Assembly (NCBI RefSeq): GCF_001635455.1
Contig: NZ_LWEH01000192.1
Coordinates: 1 to 43,087 of the forward strand
Direction of reading: 5' to 3'
Source of the DNA: Vibrio sp. HI00D65
Lineage (GTDB): Bacteria; Pseudomonadota; Gammaproteobacteria; Enterobacterales; Vibrionaceae
DNA length: 43,087 nt
This document shows positions 1-12,052 of this stretch, in pieces. Under the pieces are notes generated by a model that saw only the letters and a program-made list of their open reading frames with translations, had not been told where the DNA came from and did not search any database. Every line of letters begins with the position of its first letter. The stretch's first letter is position 1. Made by a program: the position numbers and the translations under genes.

Positions 1-206
1 TTTTCTAAAAATTGTATCTAATGATGTAAAATTAAAATAAATAATTATGCTTTAAAATTAAAAAACACACCATTATTGATGTTTCAACAATTGAATGTGT
101 CAAAAGTATCAGACGAAAATATAAAAAAACAAGTCCGTAAGTGATATTTATTTCTTCTTTTTCTATATAAGATTAATGTAATTTTATAGAAAAAGGGACC
201 TAAATT

Positions 207-623
207 ATGGATTCACTTTTGAATGTTGTAGCATTATTTTGTGAAAAAGTCGGTCTACCCCACCCGACAGAGGAAAAAGATGTTTTTACCTTCATTATTG
301 AAGAGCAAGAAATTAACATTACTCAACTCCCAGCTGGTCATTTATTGATGTTTAGCACTCTACCTGATCACTATATTGAGAATTACCATCAAATAGAGAT
401 ATACAGTAATAACTTATACAAACCATCGATTGGGTGGTCACAAGATGCTTATGCGTGGGTGATGTGGAATCGACAACCCTTCGAACATTTGGATATAAAT
501 ACAATCTATCAACAGGCGTTCAACCTCAGTGAGGGGTATGCCCAGGCTTCAATAAAGGCAACACGAGAACCAGTGCCTGAACCACAAATGAATAACTTAT
601 TTTCAACAGCAATCAAAGCATAG
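207..623 (+). CDS. CesT/Tir-family type III secretion chaperone
   Basis: The 138-residue acidic protein has the CesT-family layout. An N-terminal helix (residues 1-17, ending CEKVGLP) is followed by beta strands with an ITQLP..HLLMFSTLP segment. A long central part ends in DAYAWVMWNRQPFEHLD, matching the family's dimer-interface strand and 'PL..LD' turn, and a C-terminal amphipathic helix follows. Such proteins are cytoplasmic dimers that hold one effector partly unfolded and deliver it to the type III ATPase. The next gene starts 17 bases downstream behind a good AAAGGTGG site, the usual chaperone-effector order. The ATG is chosen because an A/G-rich stretch (AAAAAGGGACC) lies about 8 bases upstream. 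No secretion apparatus gene is in the window; it could lie to the left. The family call is from fold-level pattern, not close identity. Confidence 0.72.
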   Translation: MDSLLNVVALFCEKVGLPHPTEEKDVFTFIIEEQEINITQLPAGHLLMFSTLPDHYIENYHQIEIYSNNLYKPSIGWSQDAYAWVMWNRQPFEHLDINTIYQQAFNLSEGYAQASIKATREPVPEPQMNNLFSTAIKA

Positions 624-640
624 AGTAAAGGTGGTCAAGA

Positions 641-1456
641 ATGCCGTTAAATATCAATTCTAATGCAGTAAATAGCAGAAATATTCAGCAAGAAACAACC
701 ACGCAAACAGACGCAAAAATCGGTGATAAGTCAGTAAAAAATGCGGAAACTTCATCAAATGCGACTCTCCTAGCCAGAACACCGGATCTATCTGTAATGT
801 CGCAGAAAGAGCTCCGACGAACGCAAAAACACGATTTAGTTAGCGATTTGGTGAGTTTGGTTGAAGCAGGGCGAGGAGGAGAAAGAGCTCTCATGAACTC
901 AGCATTTGAGAATACATTCGAGAAGCTTGGTGTGCTTATGATTAAAGTAGAGGCGGATGAGAACCTGAAAGACATCTTATCGAACTCTAAAGGCTTTTCA
1001 CGTAAACCTTCTGGAGGAATTACTGGAACTGACATAGACAACAAAAACCTTTATCAGTTTCTGAAGGCACACACATCAAGAGACTCTGCTGATAGTGAAA
1101 CCTTCTGTCTACAAAGTATGGTAAAAGACGTCAAAAGTTGGACAATGCAGGCCATTGATAAGCAAGATAACAGCTTTAACAGCATCCAAAAAAAAGCGTT
1201 TAAAGAGAAGCTTGAAAAAGCCAATGAAGTTGGAGCTGACGAATATCGTAAGAATCCCGCGATGCGAGAACCAGAAACAGTCGAGGAAGCAGCGCAATAC
1301 CTGTACTTTGCGGCTGGTCTCTTCGGTAGTGAAAAAGATTGGTTGGAACTAGCAAAGGAACCAACACAAGAACTTTTCGGTGCAGTAGCAAATATTTCCT
1401 ACGCGAGAGCGAAAGGCATTTATGAAAAAAATGTTATCAATGGCATTTACTCCTAA
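641..1456 (+). CDS. Candidate type III secreted effector, partner of upstream chaperone
   Basis: I do not recognise a catalytic family. The 271-residue protein begins with about 55 residues rich in Asn, Ser, Thr and Gln and poor in hydrophobics, with no Sec signal, as expected of a type III secretion signal plus chaperone-binding region. The remainder is predicted mostly helical, with a charged middle (residues 175-210) and a conserved-looking end (AAQYLYFAAGLFGSEKDW). There is a single Cys. It lies directly behind the CesT-like gene with a strong ribosome site and is almost certainly co-transcribed with it. The effector call rests on that pairing and on composition. A translocator or an unrelated cytoplasmic protein remains possible. 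Confidence 0.55.
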   Translation: MPLNINSNAVNSRNIQQETTTQTDAKIGDKSVKNAETSSNATLLARTPDLSVMSQKELRRTQKHDLVSDLVSLVEAGRGGERALMNSAFENTFEKLGVLMIKVEADENLKDILSNSKGFSRKPSGGITGTDIDNKNLYQFLKAHTSRDSADSETFCLQSMVKDVKSWTMQAIDKQDNSFNSIQKKAFKEKLEKANEVGADEYRKNPAMREPETVEEAAQYLYFAAGLFGSEKDWLELAKEPTQELFGAVANISYARAKGIYEKNVINGIYS

Positions 1457-1489
1457 CTAAACAAGCCTATAGCAGGGCCTTAAAAATAT

Positions 1490-1526
1490 ATAGGCTGCTC
1501 GATAATGAGTGGCCTATTTGCTTTTA
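1490..1526 (+). terminator. Possible terminator after effector gene
   Basis: A TAGGC...GCCTA stem with an inner CTC/GAG extension and a short T-rich tail follows the effector stop by about 35 bases. Imperfect stem, so tentative. Confidence 0.3.
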
Positions 1527-1747
1527 TATTTGAATCTTAGATTGATACGTACCATCTCGAAGTATCTGTACGGAGATAAATGGATACTCAATAAACACAA
1601 TAGTCGCAAGAAGTGTTAAATATAGAGTAGGCTTAGTTTATCAGTAGCTTTTTTCATCTTTACTTTTTTGCTTGGATCGCCACAGTCGCATTGCTTGAAT
1701 ACGTTCATAAAAACGTATAAATAACGTGATGTTTTCAAGGGTACCAA

Positions 1748-1783
1748 TTAAAAAATAAAGCCTCGTTTAGTTGCAAACGAGGC
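1748..1783 (-). terminator. Rho-independent terminator of the 1873-2625 gene
   Basis: GCCTCGTTT (1760-1768) pairs with AAACGAGGC (1775-1783). Read on the minus strand, the stem is followed by TTTATTTTTTA. It lies 90 bases after the stop of the exported protein gene. Confidence 0.75.
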
Positions 1784-1872
1784 GATAAGAACATTTCCTA
1801 TGTAGGTCTATACTCAACAAGCAACGTTACAGTGTTTGTTATAAAGAAGTATGACGATATAAAAAGGATGTT

Positions 1873-2625
1873 CTATTTAGCGTCTTCATCAAGCAGCCAC
1901 CATTCAACGCCTTCGGGATATAATTTTGCCGGCATTCCATAAAAATCCACCCCATTACTTGTATCGACGTACTCTTCATTCGTATATGCACCAGCCTTGT
2001 AGTCAAACATGGCAACTAGAGGTGAGGGTGAGACGAGGAGATCATTGTCCATATTAAATGAAATATCTTGTACAAAATTAGCTCTATTTTTGTTCGTTTT
2101 TACTTCATAAGAGCATGAGTGAGCATTGGTTGGATCAATGTTCTCAGATAAAGAAATCATCGCTTCTTTGAAAAAGTCGTAGTGAAGAGTGGTGCTGCCG
2201 TATGAGTTAGTTAAATATTGGTTGAAAAAATCATAGTCACTAAGGTTAGATAACTCTCGAATGTTACCTTTGAATCTATCTGCAGAGGCTGAAACTGAAT
2301 CAATATTGAAGTTGTTTAACAATGTTTTATCTTGGGTAATACGAACTATATGTCCCATCATTACTTGTTTTAATAACTTGCCAAAATCAGGGTGGCCTTC
2401 ACCGTTTAGTCCTTGTTGTAATAACTCAACAGCATTATGTTCTCTATATTTTGCTAGCCTAAATTCGTGCAGAATAACGGGAGAAAAATATTGGGAGAAA
2501 GACTGATGCTCTCTCGCTTGGCTAAGTTCTCCAATCAATGTGGAGAAATTACATTCCTCGGCTGAAACATTCAGTGTTAAAAGAATCGCTGAGAGCCCGA
2601 ATAGTGATATTTTTTTATTTTTCAT
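1873..2625 (-). CDS. Exported protein of unknown function
   Basis: The 250-residue protein opens with a clear Sec signal peptide (MKNKK, then a hydrophobic core, cleavage near NVSA/EEC). The mature part is acidic and has two Cys residues (about 25 and 169) that could form a disulfide, so a periplasmic or secreted location is likely. No known domain or catalytic motif is recognised. It is monocistronic: it has its own terminator downstream and a 790-base AT-rich gap upstream. Its AT-rich codon use resembles the chaperone/effector pair and differs from the glucosidase that follows, which suggests accessory DNA. Confidence 0.6.
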   Translation of the reverse strand: MKNKKISLFGLSAILLTLNVSAEECNFSTLIGELSQAREHQSFSQYFSPVILHEFRLAKYREHNAVELLQQGLNGEGHPDFGKLLKQVMMGHIVRITQDKTLLNNFNIDSVSASADRFKGNIRELSNLSDYDFFNQYLTNSYGSTTLHYDFFKEAMISLSENIDPTNAHSCSYEVKTNKNRANFVQDISFNMDNDLLVSPSPLVAMFDYKAGAYTNEEYVDTSNGVDFYGMPAKLYPEGVEWWLLDEDAK

Positions 2626-3295
2626 AATGATATAAAAACCTAAATTTACAAGAGCTTGATTCTATTGATTAATGATTATTTTGCATGGTGTTTTTTATAA
2701 AAATACCAAAATTGCAATTGTTTTCAGCAATAAAAAAAGAATTTAATTTCAAGTTTGTTAATAAAAGTAGTAATGAATTTGACTACACCTTGTTCACCAG
2801 AACTTACAAAGTAGGTTAATCCTGCCTTTTTAATAAAATTTCAAATTTTTGTGATGTTGTGAGCTTCTTGCTCAAATTGTCTAAAAAGTGAATGACTTTC
2901 AAATAGTATATGAGTTTCAAGCATACTAAACCTTGTAAGCTTGTTTAGCTCTTTGTCATTGTATCGGTCTCACCAAATATCTTTTATCACATCGTTTTTT
3001 GCTGCGTTTATCTGTTTCACTTTACGTTCCTTCCAAAAGAGTATTTGAATCAAACCTGGTACCAAGACCTTAGATTTATCCAAATTAATAGCAAAAAAAA
3101 CAATGGCTTGGAATCTGACCATCCTTCTCTTTGCCCTCTATGGGGTAAAAATCTAGGCAGATAACTTAATAGGGTTTAGTGATGTACCGAGTTAGCTTTC
3201 TGCCTTCACTGTTGGCGTTTTTGAACGTTAGCTGTAAATCATGAGCACTTCCCTTAGATTAACTTTGTGATCAAAAAAAGATCAAAAACAGTTGT
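2626..3295. other. Long AT-rich intergenic region
   Basis: No convincing gene. The longest plausible reading frame is a 50-codon minus-strand ORF at 2970-3122, preceded by AGAAGG but very close to the ATG. It encodes a basic peptide (contains KERKVKQINAAKNDVI) with no recognised relative and may be a chance ORF or the tail of a lost gene. The right end carries the ascB control region. Confidence 0.4.
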
Positions 3296-3309
3296 TGAAA
3301 CCGGTTTCA
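3296..3309. promoter_or_regulatory. AscG-type operator 1 (perfect palindrome)
   Basis: TGAAACCGGTTTCA is a perfect 14-base palindrome typical of LacI/GalR-family operators and matches the AscG-type consensus. It lies 107 bases upstream of the glucosidase start. The repressor gene is directly downstream of the glucosidase. Confidence 0.75.
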
Positions 3310-3330
3310 GAATGTATCTTTATTGTATCT

Positions 3331-3344
3331 TGAAATTGGTTTCA
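3331..3344. promoter_or_regulatory. AscG-type operator 2
   Basis: TGAAATTGGTTTCA has the same arms as operator 1 with one central change on each side of the strict palindrome. The centres are 35 bases apart (just over three helical turns), so cooperative binding or promoter occlusion is plausible. Confidence 0.7.
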
Positions 3345-3398
3345 GAGTTGCAGCTTTTAAGTTTGTTACCTTAAACCTATCTATATTCTAGCGAATAA

Positions 3399-4856
<1,458 letters not shown>

Positions 4857-4869
4857 AATGCCTACAATT

Positions 4870-4893
4870 AAACGGCAGCGAGCGTTGCCGTTT
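4870..4893. other. Hairpin between ascB and ascG
   Basis: AAACGGCA pairs with TGCCGTTT across a short loop just after the ascB stop, with no T-run behind it. It may stabilise the ascB transcript or partly attenuate read-through into the repressor gene. Confidence 0.35.
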
Positions 4894-4952
4894 CACTAAG
4901 CAATACAATTAGCTGGCTTAGGTCGGCTAATTTTTTATAGAAGGGTAAGTGA

Positions 4953-5951
4953 ATGGTCACAATGCTTGATGTCGCGAATCGCGCTGGCGTCTCGAAATCG
5001 ACGGTCTCTCGCGTGCTGAACGGCAAGAACATCGTAAGGCCTGACGTTGCCAAGAAGGTCTTTGATGCGATTCAAGAAACGGGCTATCGACCAAACCTGT
5101 TAGCTCAGCAATTGGCGACCAAGAAGACCAACTTTATCGGCTTTGTCATTACCAACGAGCTTTTCAACGGTCCTTACTTTTCATCTTTGATGTATCACGC
5201 CGCTTCTTACAGTGAAAAATCCAATCATCAGTTGGTGATTACCGATGGTAAACACAGTGCTGAGGACGAGCGCAAAGCCATTAACTTTTTACTCGATATG
5301 AAGTGCGCCGGGATCATCATTTACCCGCAATGCTTGAGTGAATCTGAAATCGCGCAGATTATTGAGAACACTGACACTCCCATTCTTGTACTTAACCGTG
5401 AAATGCCTTCGAAGCCTGAGCATGCGATCACTACCGATCATTATCAAAGTGCTTGTTTGATGGTTGAACACATCATAGAGCAGGGACATACAGAGATTGC
5501 GGTGATTCGTGGTAAAGCTGGCTCGTCGACCGATGAACAGCGTTATCAAGCGTATCAAGATGTGCTCACTAAGCATGATATTGAGCTAAACCAATCTAAC
5601 GTTGCTCAAGGCGACTGGACGATGGAGAGTGGCTACGGTGCCGCGCAAGCTTTAATGGCAAGTAAAGTAAGTTTCACTGCGATTCTTTCTGAAAACGATG
5701 ACATGGCGATTGGTGCGATTAAGGCGTTAACTGAGCTGGGATATTCATTACCTCAAGATATTTCTATCGTCGGCTTTGATAATAGCAAAGTGGGCGAGTT
5801 CCTCACACCAAGCTTAACCTCTGTGAGCGTTCCATTAGAGCAAATGACGCAAAAAGCGATTCTACAAATCGTTGGAGGTTCGAAACAAGCAGATGCCATC
5901 GACACCACTGGTAGTCTTGTAATTCGAGACTCAGTTGCTCAGCTTACCTAA
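4953..5951 (+). CDS. ascG: LacI-family repressor, AscG-like
   Basis: A 332-residue LacI/GalR regulator. The N-terminal helix-turn-helix (MLDVANRAGVSKSTVSRVLN) and hinge helix (NLLAQQLA) precede a periplasmic-binding-protein-like effector domain containing IVGFDNSKVGEFLTPSLTSV. It is expected to repress ascB by binding the two palindromes upstream of it and to release in the presence of a beta-glucoside derivative. The first ATG (4953) is chosen because AGAAGGG lies 7-8 bases upstream; an ATG three codons later is less well placed. No copy of the operator is seen in the ascB-ascG gap, so it is probably expressed by read-through from ascB. Confidence 0.9.
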   Translation: MVTMLDVANRAGVSKSTVSRVLNGKNIVRPDVAKKVFDAIQETGYRPNLLAQQLATKKTNFIGFVITNELFNGPYFSSLMYHAASYSEKSNHQLVITDGKHSAEDERKAINFLLDMKCAGIIIYPQCLSESEIAQIIENTDTPILVLNREMPSKPEHAITTDHYQSACLMVEHIIEQGHTEIAVIRGKAGSSTDEQRYQAYQDVLTKHDIELNQSNVAQGDWTMESGYGAAQALMASKVSFTAILSENDDMAIGAIKALTELGYSLPQDISIVGFDNSKVGEFLTPSLTSVSVPLEQMTQKAILQIVGGSKQADAIDTTGSLVIRDSVAQLT

Positions 5952-5977
5952 ACGATATACTACATCAATTTCAACTG

Positions 5978-6006
5978 GCCTTTGCTTAATAGCAAAGGCT
6001 TTTTTA
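5978..6006 (+). terminator. Rho-independent terminator of ascB-ascG
   Basis: GCCTTTGCT (5978-5986), loop TAAT, AGCAAAGGC (5991-5999), then a run of T. Perfect 9-base stem. Confidence 0.9.
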
Positions 6007-7582
<1,576 letters not shown>

Positions 7583-7613
7583 CCTTAAGTCCTAAACCTT
7601 ATCTGATTTTCTT

Positions 7614-7652
7614 AAAGTCCGTTAGAGCAAATCTAACGGACTTTATTTTTTA
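7614..7652 (+). terminator. Rho-independent terminator of adhC
   Basis: AAAGTCCGTTAG (7614-7625) pairs perfectly with CTAACGGACTTT (7633-7644), followed by ATTTTTTATT. Confidence 0.9.
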
Positions 7653-7747
7653 TTAGGCACGCTTTACCAAGGCATATTTTTTATTTAAGGTGTCTTCCCT
7701 TTATAAAGTTATCTGAACTGTCCTACAGGGTTACTGGAACCGTACTT

Positions 7748-9028
7748 ATGTTAACTAAACTTCGCCACTCTCTACCTCTACAGTTAATGTTAGCTGCTTT
7801 GCTTGCATGGCTTTTTGCACAACTTATTGCTTCAACCACAGGTATTACCCAAACGGGGTGGTATCAGTTCTTAATGCTTGGCAAAACTACCTATATCGGC
7901 TTGCTAAAAATGGTCGTTGGCTTAGTGGTTTTATTCTCGTTATTGCAAGGTATAACCAGCATTGGTTCGATAACTCGATTGAAGCAAATTGGCCGTAACA
8001 CAGTACTTTTCTATAGCTTCACGACGCTGATAGCCATCTCTTTGGGCTTGGGAGCTTCACTGCTTTTGCCTGCTTGGGAGCCTTTAACCAGCGTTGCTAT
8101 GATTGGAGACGATGTTCAGCTCATAAGCGAAGATGCGGCAGGTGGAGTTGCGATTGCTAGCAAGCTTTTTAGTATGGCTTTAGTTAACCCAGTAGCGGCG
8201 TTAACTAACGGTAACTTGCTCGCGATTGTCGTGTTCTCATTCATGCTCGGTATTGCTTTGCTTTCTTCATTGCCAGAAAAACACCCGATTTTTGAGGTAC
8301 TGAATGGCTTAAATAAGAGCATCAATACCATTGTTGGTTGGATTATTCGTTTAGCTCCGTTGGCGGTTTTCGCCATTGTCCTTGATTTTACCGTTCGTGG
8401 TGGCGAGTCACTGTTTGAGCAATTGGCACAGTTCGCTTTGCTCGTGTTTGTGTTGACTTTGATCCACGGAGCGATTGTCCTGCCGACTATTGCCAAGGTG
8501 ATGACTGGGATTCGTATTAGTACGCTGTTCAAAGGCATCTCTGCACCAATGGCGATGGCGTTCGCAACGTCTTCAAGCTCTGCTACCTTGCCGCTGGCAA
8601 TGAAGAGCGCAGAAGAAAAGCTGGGCGTATCGCAAACTACAAGTAGCATGGTGTTACCACTTGGCGCAGTGATGAATATGGATGGTACGGCACTTTTCGA
8701 AGGTGTTGCGGCAATCTTCTTGGCTCAACTGTTTGGTGTGGACCTCACGACTTCTGGCTTGGTGATGATCTTCATTATGGCGATGGTCTCTTCAGTGGGG
8801 GCTCCTGGTATGCCATCTGGATCTATGTCTGGCATGCAGTTGGTGTTATTGGCCGCAGGTATACCACTGGAAGCGATCGCGATTCTGCTTATTATTGAAC
8901 GCCCGTTAGATACATTCCGTACGGCAGTTAATGTAGAAGGTGACATGATTGCTGCACTGGTCGTGGATAAATGGCAGAAACAACAAAAGACAGTGCTTGA
9001 ACCTGCACTGAGCGAGTCTGTAGCTTAG
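7748..9028 (+). CDS. Dicarboxylate/amino acid:cation symporter (DAACS, GltP/DctA-like)
   Basis: A 426-residue inner-membrane secondary transporter of the glutamate-transporter fold, with many hydrophobic segments. Hairpin 1 is ATSSSSATLPLAM, the TM7 sodium-site motif is NMDGTALFEG and hairpin 2 is GAPGMPSGSM. TM8 is LDTFRTAVNVEGD, which keeps the Arg that reads a side-chain carboxylate (R397 in GltPh) and the Asn/Asp of the sodium site, so acidic amino acids or C4-dicarboxylates are likelier substrates than serine or threonine. The residue aligned with GltPh D390 is Glu. The exact substrate cannot be read from sequence. It is monocistronic between two strong terminators. Confidence 0.88.
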   Translation: MLTKLRHSLPLQLMLAALLAWLFAQLIASTTGITQTGWYQFLMLGKTTYIGLLKMVVGLVVLFSLLQGITSIGSITRLKQIGRNTVLFYSFTTLIAISLGLGASLLLPAWEPLTSVAMIGDDVQLISEDAAGGVAIASKLFSMALVNPVAALTNGNLLAIVVFSFMLGIALLSSLPEKHPIFEVLNGLNKSINTIVGWIIRLAPLAVFAIVLDFTVRGGESLFEQLAQFALLVFVLTLIHGAIVLPTIAKVMTGIRISTLFKGISAPMAMAFATSSSSATLPLAMKSAEEKLGVSQTTSSMVLPLGAVMNMDGTALFEGVAAIFLAQLFGVDLTTSGLVMIFIMAMVSSVGAPGMPSGSMSGMQLVLLAAGIPLEAIAILLIIERPLDTFRTAVNVEGDMIAALVVDKWQKQQKTVLEPALSESVA

Positions 9029-9046
9029 AGAGTATTAAGTTCAATG

Positions 9047-9081
9047 AAAAAGCCCGTTCAGGTGTTCTGAACGGGCTTTTT
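9047..9081 (+). terminator. Rho-independent terminator of the symporter gene
   Basis: AAAAAGCCCGTTCAG (9047-9061) pairs with CTGAACGGGCTTTTT (9067-9081). Confidence 0.93.
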
Positions 9082-9167
9082 GTTGTTTGTTAATGTGTGC
9101 AGTCAGTGACTAAACGATTTTCGTCATCTCATTGGTAAGTGAAGTGGGACAGCCTTAGCAAAATCAA

Positions 9168-9416
9168 GTGTGGCAAGAGATCCTTTACCAGCTTAGCGTG
9201 AGCTATCTGTCGGTGTTGAACGACTACCGTGGGCTATTAGAAACTTTGCTGACGATGAAATTGCTTGGGCCCGTTGAGGTATTTAGTGAGCGCTTTGAAG
9301 CGGTAGTGAACCCGTTGAATCTCGCATTAGAGCAATCCGAAGATACTCTTCATTTGCTAGTAGACTATTTACATGGCTGTGTACTTGCATTGAACTGTAA
9401 CCCGGATAGAACTTAG
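9168..9416 (+). CDS. Small hypothetical protein
   Basis: An 82-codon frame from GTG (an in-frame stop lies just upstream). The predicted product is helical and mildly acidic (WQEILYQLSVSYLSVL at the N-terminus) with balanced, Vibrio-like codon use, which argues for real coding sequence. No good ribosome site is visible, so the true start may be later or the 5' end may be degraded. Function unknown. Confidence 0.4.
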   Translation: MWQEILYQLSVSYLSVLNDYRGLLETLLTMKLLGPVEVFSERFEAVVNPLNLALEQSEDTLHLLVDYLHGCVLALNCNPDRT

Positions 9417-9694
9417 ATTACGGTTGAGATGGTGAGAAAGCCTTTGGGCCTATATTGTCTGAGTATCGAACAACTGAAAGCATCATGACCTTTTAGTCAG
9501 TATTGATGCCTGAATAGGTGAATTTGGTACTGTGTTCCTCATGATGACGTCGCTAAGTTTTACTTATACTGGATAATTACCTATAAATTTCTGGATTTAG
9601 CAGTAATAATCAATGAGTAGCCTCGCACAACTTGGTCGTTGAAAAGTTGTCGAGGCCAATTCAAAGACCTCATTGTGAAAAGGAAGTCAAACAC

Positions 9695-11224
9695 ATGCCT
9701 GTGCTTCAACGCATCAGCTTAACCTTATTACTCGTCGCTGTACTCGGTGGCTGTTCTTCATTACCTGAAGGCATCGATCACCCGGCAGAACCATACCCCT
9801 CTTACGGACCAAGCGCTTTATCGGTTTTGGTGGATGAATATCAGCCCGCATCAGAGCAGGCGACGACGGCCGTTCGTTTACAAGAATCCGGTTGGGACGC
9901 TTTAGCTCAGCGCTTGGCACTAGTTGAAAGTGCAGAGCACACCATCGATATTCAATACTACATCTGGAACTCGGACAAATCGGGCAAGTATCTCGCTAGC
10001 CGCTTGCTAGCCGCTGCTGATCGTGGTGTTAAGGTTCGAGTGATGCTGGATGACATCAACCTCAATGAGCGTGAAGGGCTATTATCAGCACTCGACGCTC
10101 ACCCGAATGTAGAGATCCGAATTTTCAACCCAACACCAACGCGCCGTGGTTTCAGTAAGTGGTTGAGCTTCCTTGGTAATTTCTCTCGTTTAAACCGCCG
10201 CATGCACAATAAATCGTTCACTGTAGATGGTACTTTGTCTGTGGTGGGTGGGCGTAATATTGGTGATGAGTACTTCGATCTTTCTGACGAGATCAACTTC
10301 CGCGATCGTGATGTATTGGTGATGGGTACCGTCGTTACCACTATTCAAACCAGCTTTATTGAGTATTGGGACAGCCGTTGGTCTTATCCTGTCACTATGT
10401 TGGGTGACGAAGAGCAACCGGATCTTTCAAAGATTGACGACATAACTGTTCCGCAATACAAAAACTACCCAGATTTACCATTAAATCGTGAAGCAGCAGA
10501 TAGCTTACTGAAGAAGGCTCTTGATGAGATGACTTGGGTGAAGGCTCGTTTCGCTTACGATCGCCCTGTGCCTGTTGATTCAGACAATACTGATGAACCA
10601 AAAGCAACGGCAGTTCTATTGGGACAACTAGCGAGTGAGTCGAAACAAGAGATCTTGCTTGAGTCGGCTTACTTGGTATTTGATGATGGCCAATTAGAAG
10701 AGTGGCAAACGTTGAATAACGAAGGCGTTGAGATAAAAGCATTGACCAACTCAATGGCGTCAAATGACTTGGTTACTAACCACTCTGCTTACGCGGGCAG
10801 ACGCTACGATATGTTAGAGCATGGCATCGACCTGTTTGAACTAAAACCAGATTCTAAGTTGTGTGAAGCATCTACCCAAGACGTGTCTAAATGTGCACCT
10901 GAGACAGCTTATGGTCTGCATGCTAAATCTGTTGTATTTGACCGCAGTATTGCGAGTATTGGCTCATTCAACTTCAACCTACGCTCGACATACTTAAATA
11001 CGGAGTCGGTGTTAATCATCGAAAACAAAGCAATTGCTGAAACGCTAGCTGAAACTATCGAACAGGCTATGAGCGGATACAACAGTTGGCGTTTGGAGCT
11101 TGAAGACGCTGATGTGTATTGGTACTCAGGTGAGCAACGTTGGGACAGCGAACCAGAAACCGGCAAATGGGAACGCATGCAATCAGGCTTCCTACAGCTT
11201 CTCCCGATAGAGAAATATCTTTAA
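9695..11224 (+). CDS. Lipoprotein phospholipase D-family protein, ClsC/YmdC-like
   Basis: The 509-residue protein starts with a lipoprotein signal (MPVLQRISLTLLLVAVLGGC). Two HKD motifs mark the phospholipase D superfamily: HNKSFTVDG at residue 171, followed by GGRNIGDEYF, and HAKSVVFD at 409, followed by GSFNFNLRS. The layout and length match ClsC (YmdC), which makes cardiolipin from phosphatidylglycerol and phosphatidylethanolamine. The lipobox indicates membrane anchoring on the periplasmic side. The ATG at 9695 is preferred over upstream TTG codons because AAGGAAG lies 9 bases before it and the signal peptide begins there. No YmdB-like partner is adjacent. A different phosphodiester transfer reaction cannot be excluded. 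Confidence 0.85.
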   Translation: MPVLQRISLTLLLVAVLGGCSSLPEGIDHPAEPYPSYGPSALSVLVDEYQPASEQATTAVRLQESGWDALAQRLALVESAEHTIDIQYYIWNSDKSGKYLASRLLAAADRGVKVRVMLDDINLNEREGLLSALDAHPNVEIRIFNPTPTRRGFSKWLSFLGNFSRLNRRMHNKSFTVDGTLSVVGGRNIGDEYFDLSDEINFRDRDVLVMGTVVTTIQTSFIEYWDSRWSYPVTMLGDEEQPDLSKIDDITVPQYKNYPDLPLNREAADSLLKKALDEMTWVKARFAYDRPVPVDSDNTDEPKATAVLLGQLASESKQEILLESAYLVFDDGQLEEWQTLNNEGVEIKALTNSMASNDLVTNHSAYAGRRYDMLEHGIDLFELKPDSKLCEASTQDVSKCAPETAYGLHAKSVVFDRSIASIGSFNFNLRSTYLNTESVLIIENKAIAETLAETIEQAMSGYNSWRLELEDADVYWYSGEQRWDSEPETGKWERMQSGFLQLLPIEKYL

Positions 11225-11246
11225 GAGAGTGGACCTCAGAATAAGG

Positions 11247-11279
11247 AAAAATGTCAGCGCGTAATGCGCTGACATTTTT
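11247..11279 (+). terminator. Rho-independent terminator after the PLD-family gene
   Basis: A 14-base arm (AAAAATGTCAGCGC) at 11247-11260 pairs with GCGCTGACATTTTT at 11266-11279. It may serve both strands, since nfsA converges on it. Confidence 0.92.
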
Positions 11280-11329
11280 GTTTGTGGTGATTGAAACTTA
11301 GCTTGTTTATCTGAGTTAGGTTTTGAACG

Positions 11330-12052
11330 CTACCTCTTAGTCAGTTGTTTACTGTTCAAGTACGGCAAAATATGTGGGCGAGATTCACCAGAGAGTTTCT
11401 GTGTGATCTGTTGTGACCAACTGCTTTGCTTTTGGTTACTTGAGCGGTTGGCGTAGTAGCTCTGCATTGAATCATCATAGCTAGCGATTTCATCTAGGCT
11501 TAATGGATGGTATTGGTTTTCGTGCATCACCACATGAGCTGGAAGTCGGGGTTTTATCTCTGGTTGCTGTGCAGGATGACCTAAACATATACCAAATAGC
11601 ACGGCTGTGTGCTGTGGAAGTTCTAATAGCTCATCAACCTGTTGAGCGCTGTTACGTAAGCCACCAATGTATACGCCACCTAATCCCAATGACTCCGCTG
11701 CTAGCATACAGTTTTGCGCCATAATGCCAGAATCGACGGCGCCAATCAGGGTAAGCTCAGTAAAGTCGGTTTTTACTTCAGGGTTAATCTGGGCGTGGCG
11801 TTGATAGTCGATACAGAACACTAAAAACTCAGCGGCACTTTCCACATAAGACTGGTTGCCAGCGTATTCCGCTAGCAGTTTACGCTTGTCTTTGTCTGTT
11901 ACTCTGATGATAGAAACAGCCTGCAGTAAGCTTGATGATGACGCAGCGAGACCTGCCTGGACAATTAAATCGAGGTGCTCTTTCTCTATTGGTTGATCGG
12001 TATACTGACGAATGGAGCGATGCTCCAAGATGGTCTCAATCGTACTATTCAT
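11330..12052 (-). CDS. nfsA: Oxygen-insensitive NAD(P)H nitroreductase NfsA
   Basis: This 240-residue FMN flavoprotein of the NfsA/FRP group reduces nitroaromatics and quinones by two-electron steps with NADPH. The N-terminal HRSIRQYTD motif, the ASSSSLLQAVSIIRVTD stretch, the ESLGLGGVYIGGLRN core and GICLGHPAQ.PEIKPRLP follow the E. coli NfsA sequence nearly segment by segment, and length matches exactly. AAGGACAG upstream of the ATG is a fair ribosome site. It converges on the PLD-family gene and shares its terminator region. No SoxS-type site was identified. Confidence 0.93.
   Translation of the reverse strand: MNSTIETILEHRSIRQYTDQPIEKEHLDLIVQAGLAASSSSLLQAVSIIRVTDKDKRKLLAEYAGNQSYVESAAEFLVFCIDYQRHAQINPEVKTDFTELTLIGAVDSGIMAQNCMLAAESLGLGGVYIGGLRNSAQQVDELLELPQHTAVLFGICLGHPAQQPEIKPRLPAHVVMHENQYHPLSLDEIASYDDSMQSYYANRSSNQKQSSWSQQITQKLSGESRPHILPYLNSKQLTKR

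Noticed and set aside
3261..3290. CRP-like site (TGTGATC...GATCA) upstream of ascB
   Set aside because: The two half-sites are too far apart for the TGTGA-N6-TCACA spacing; only one half-site is good.
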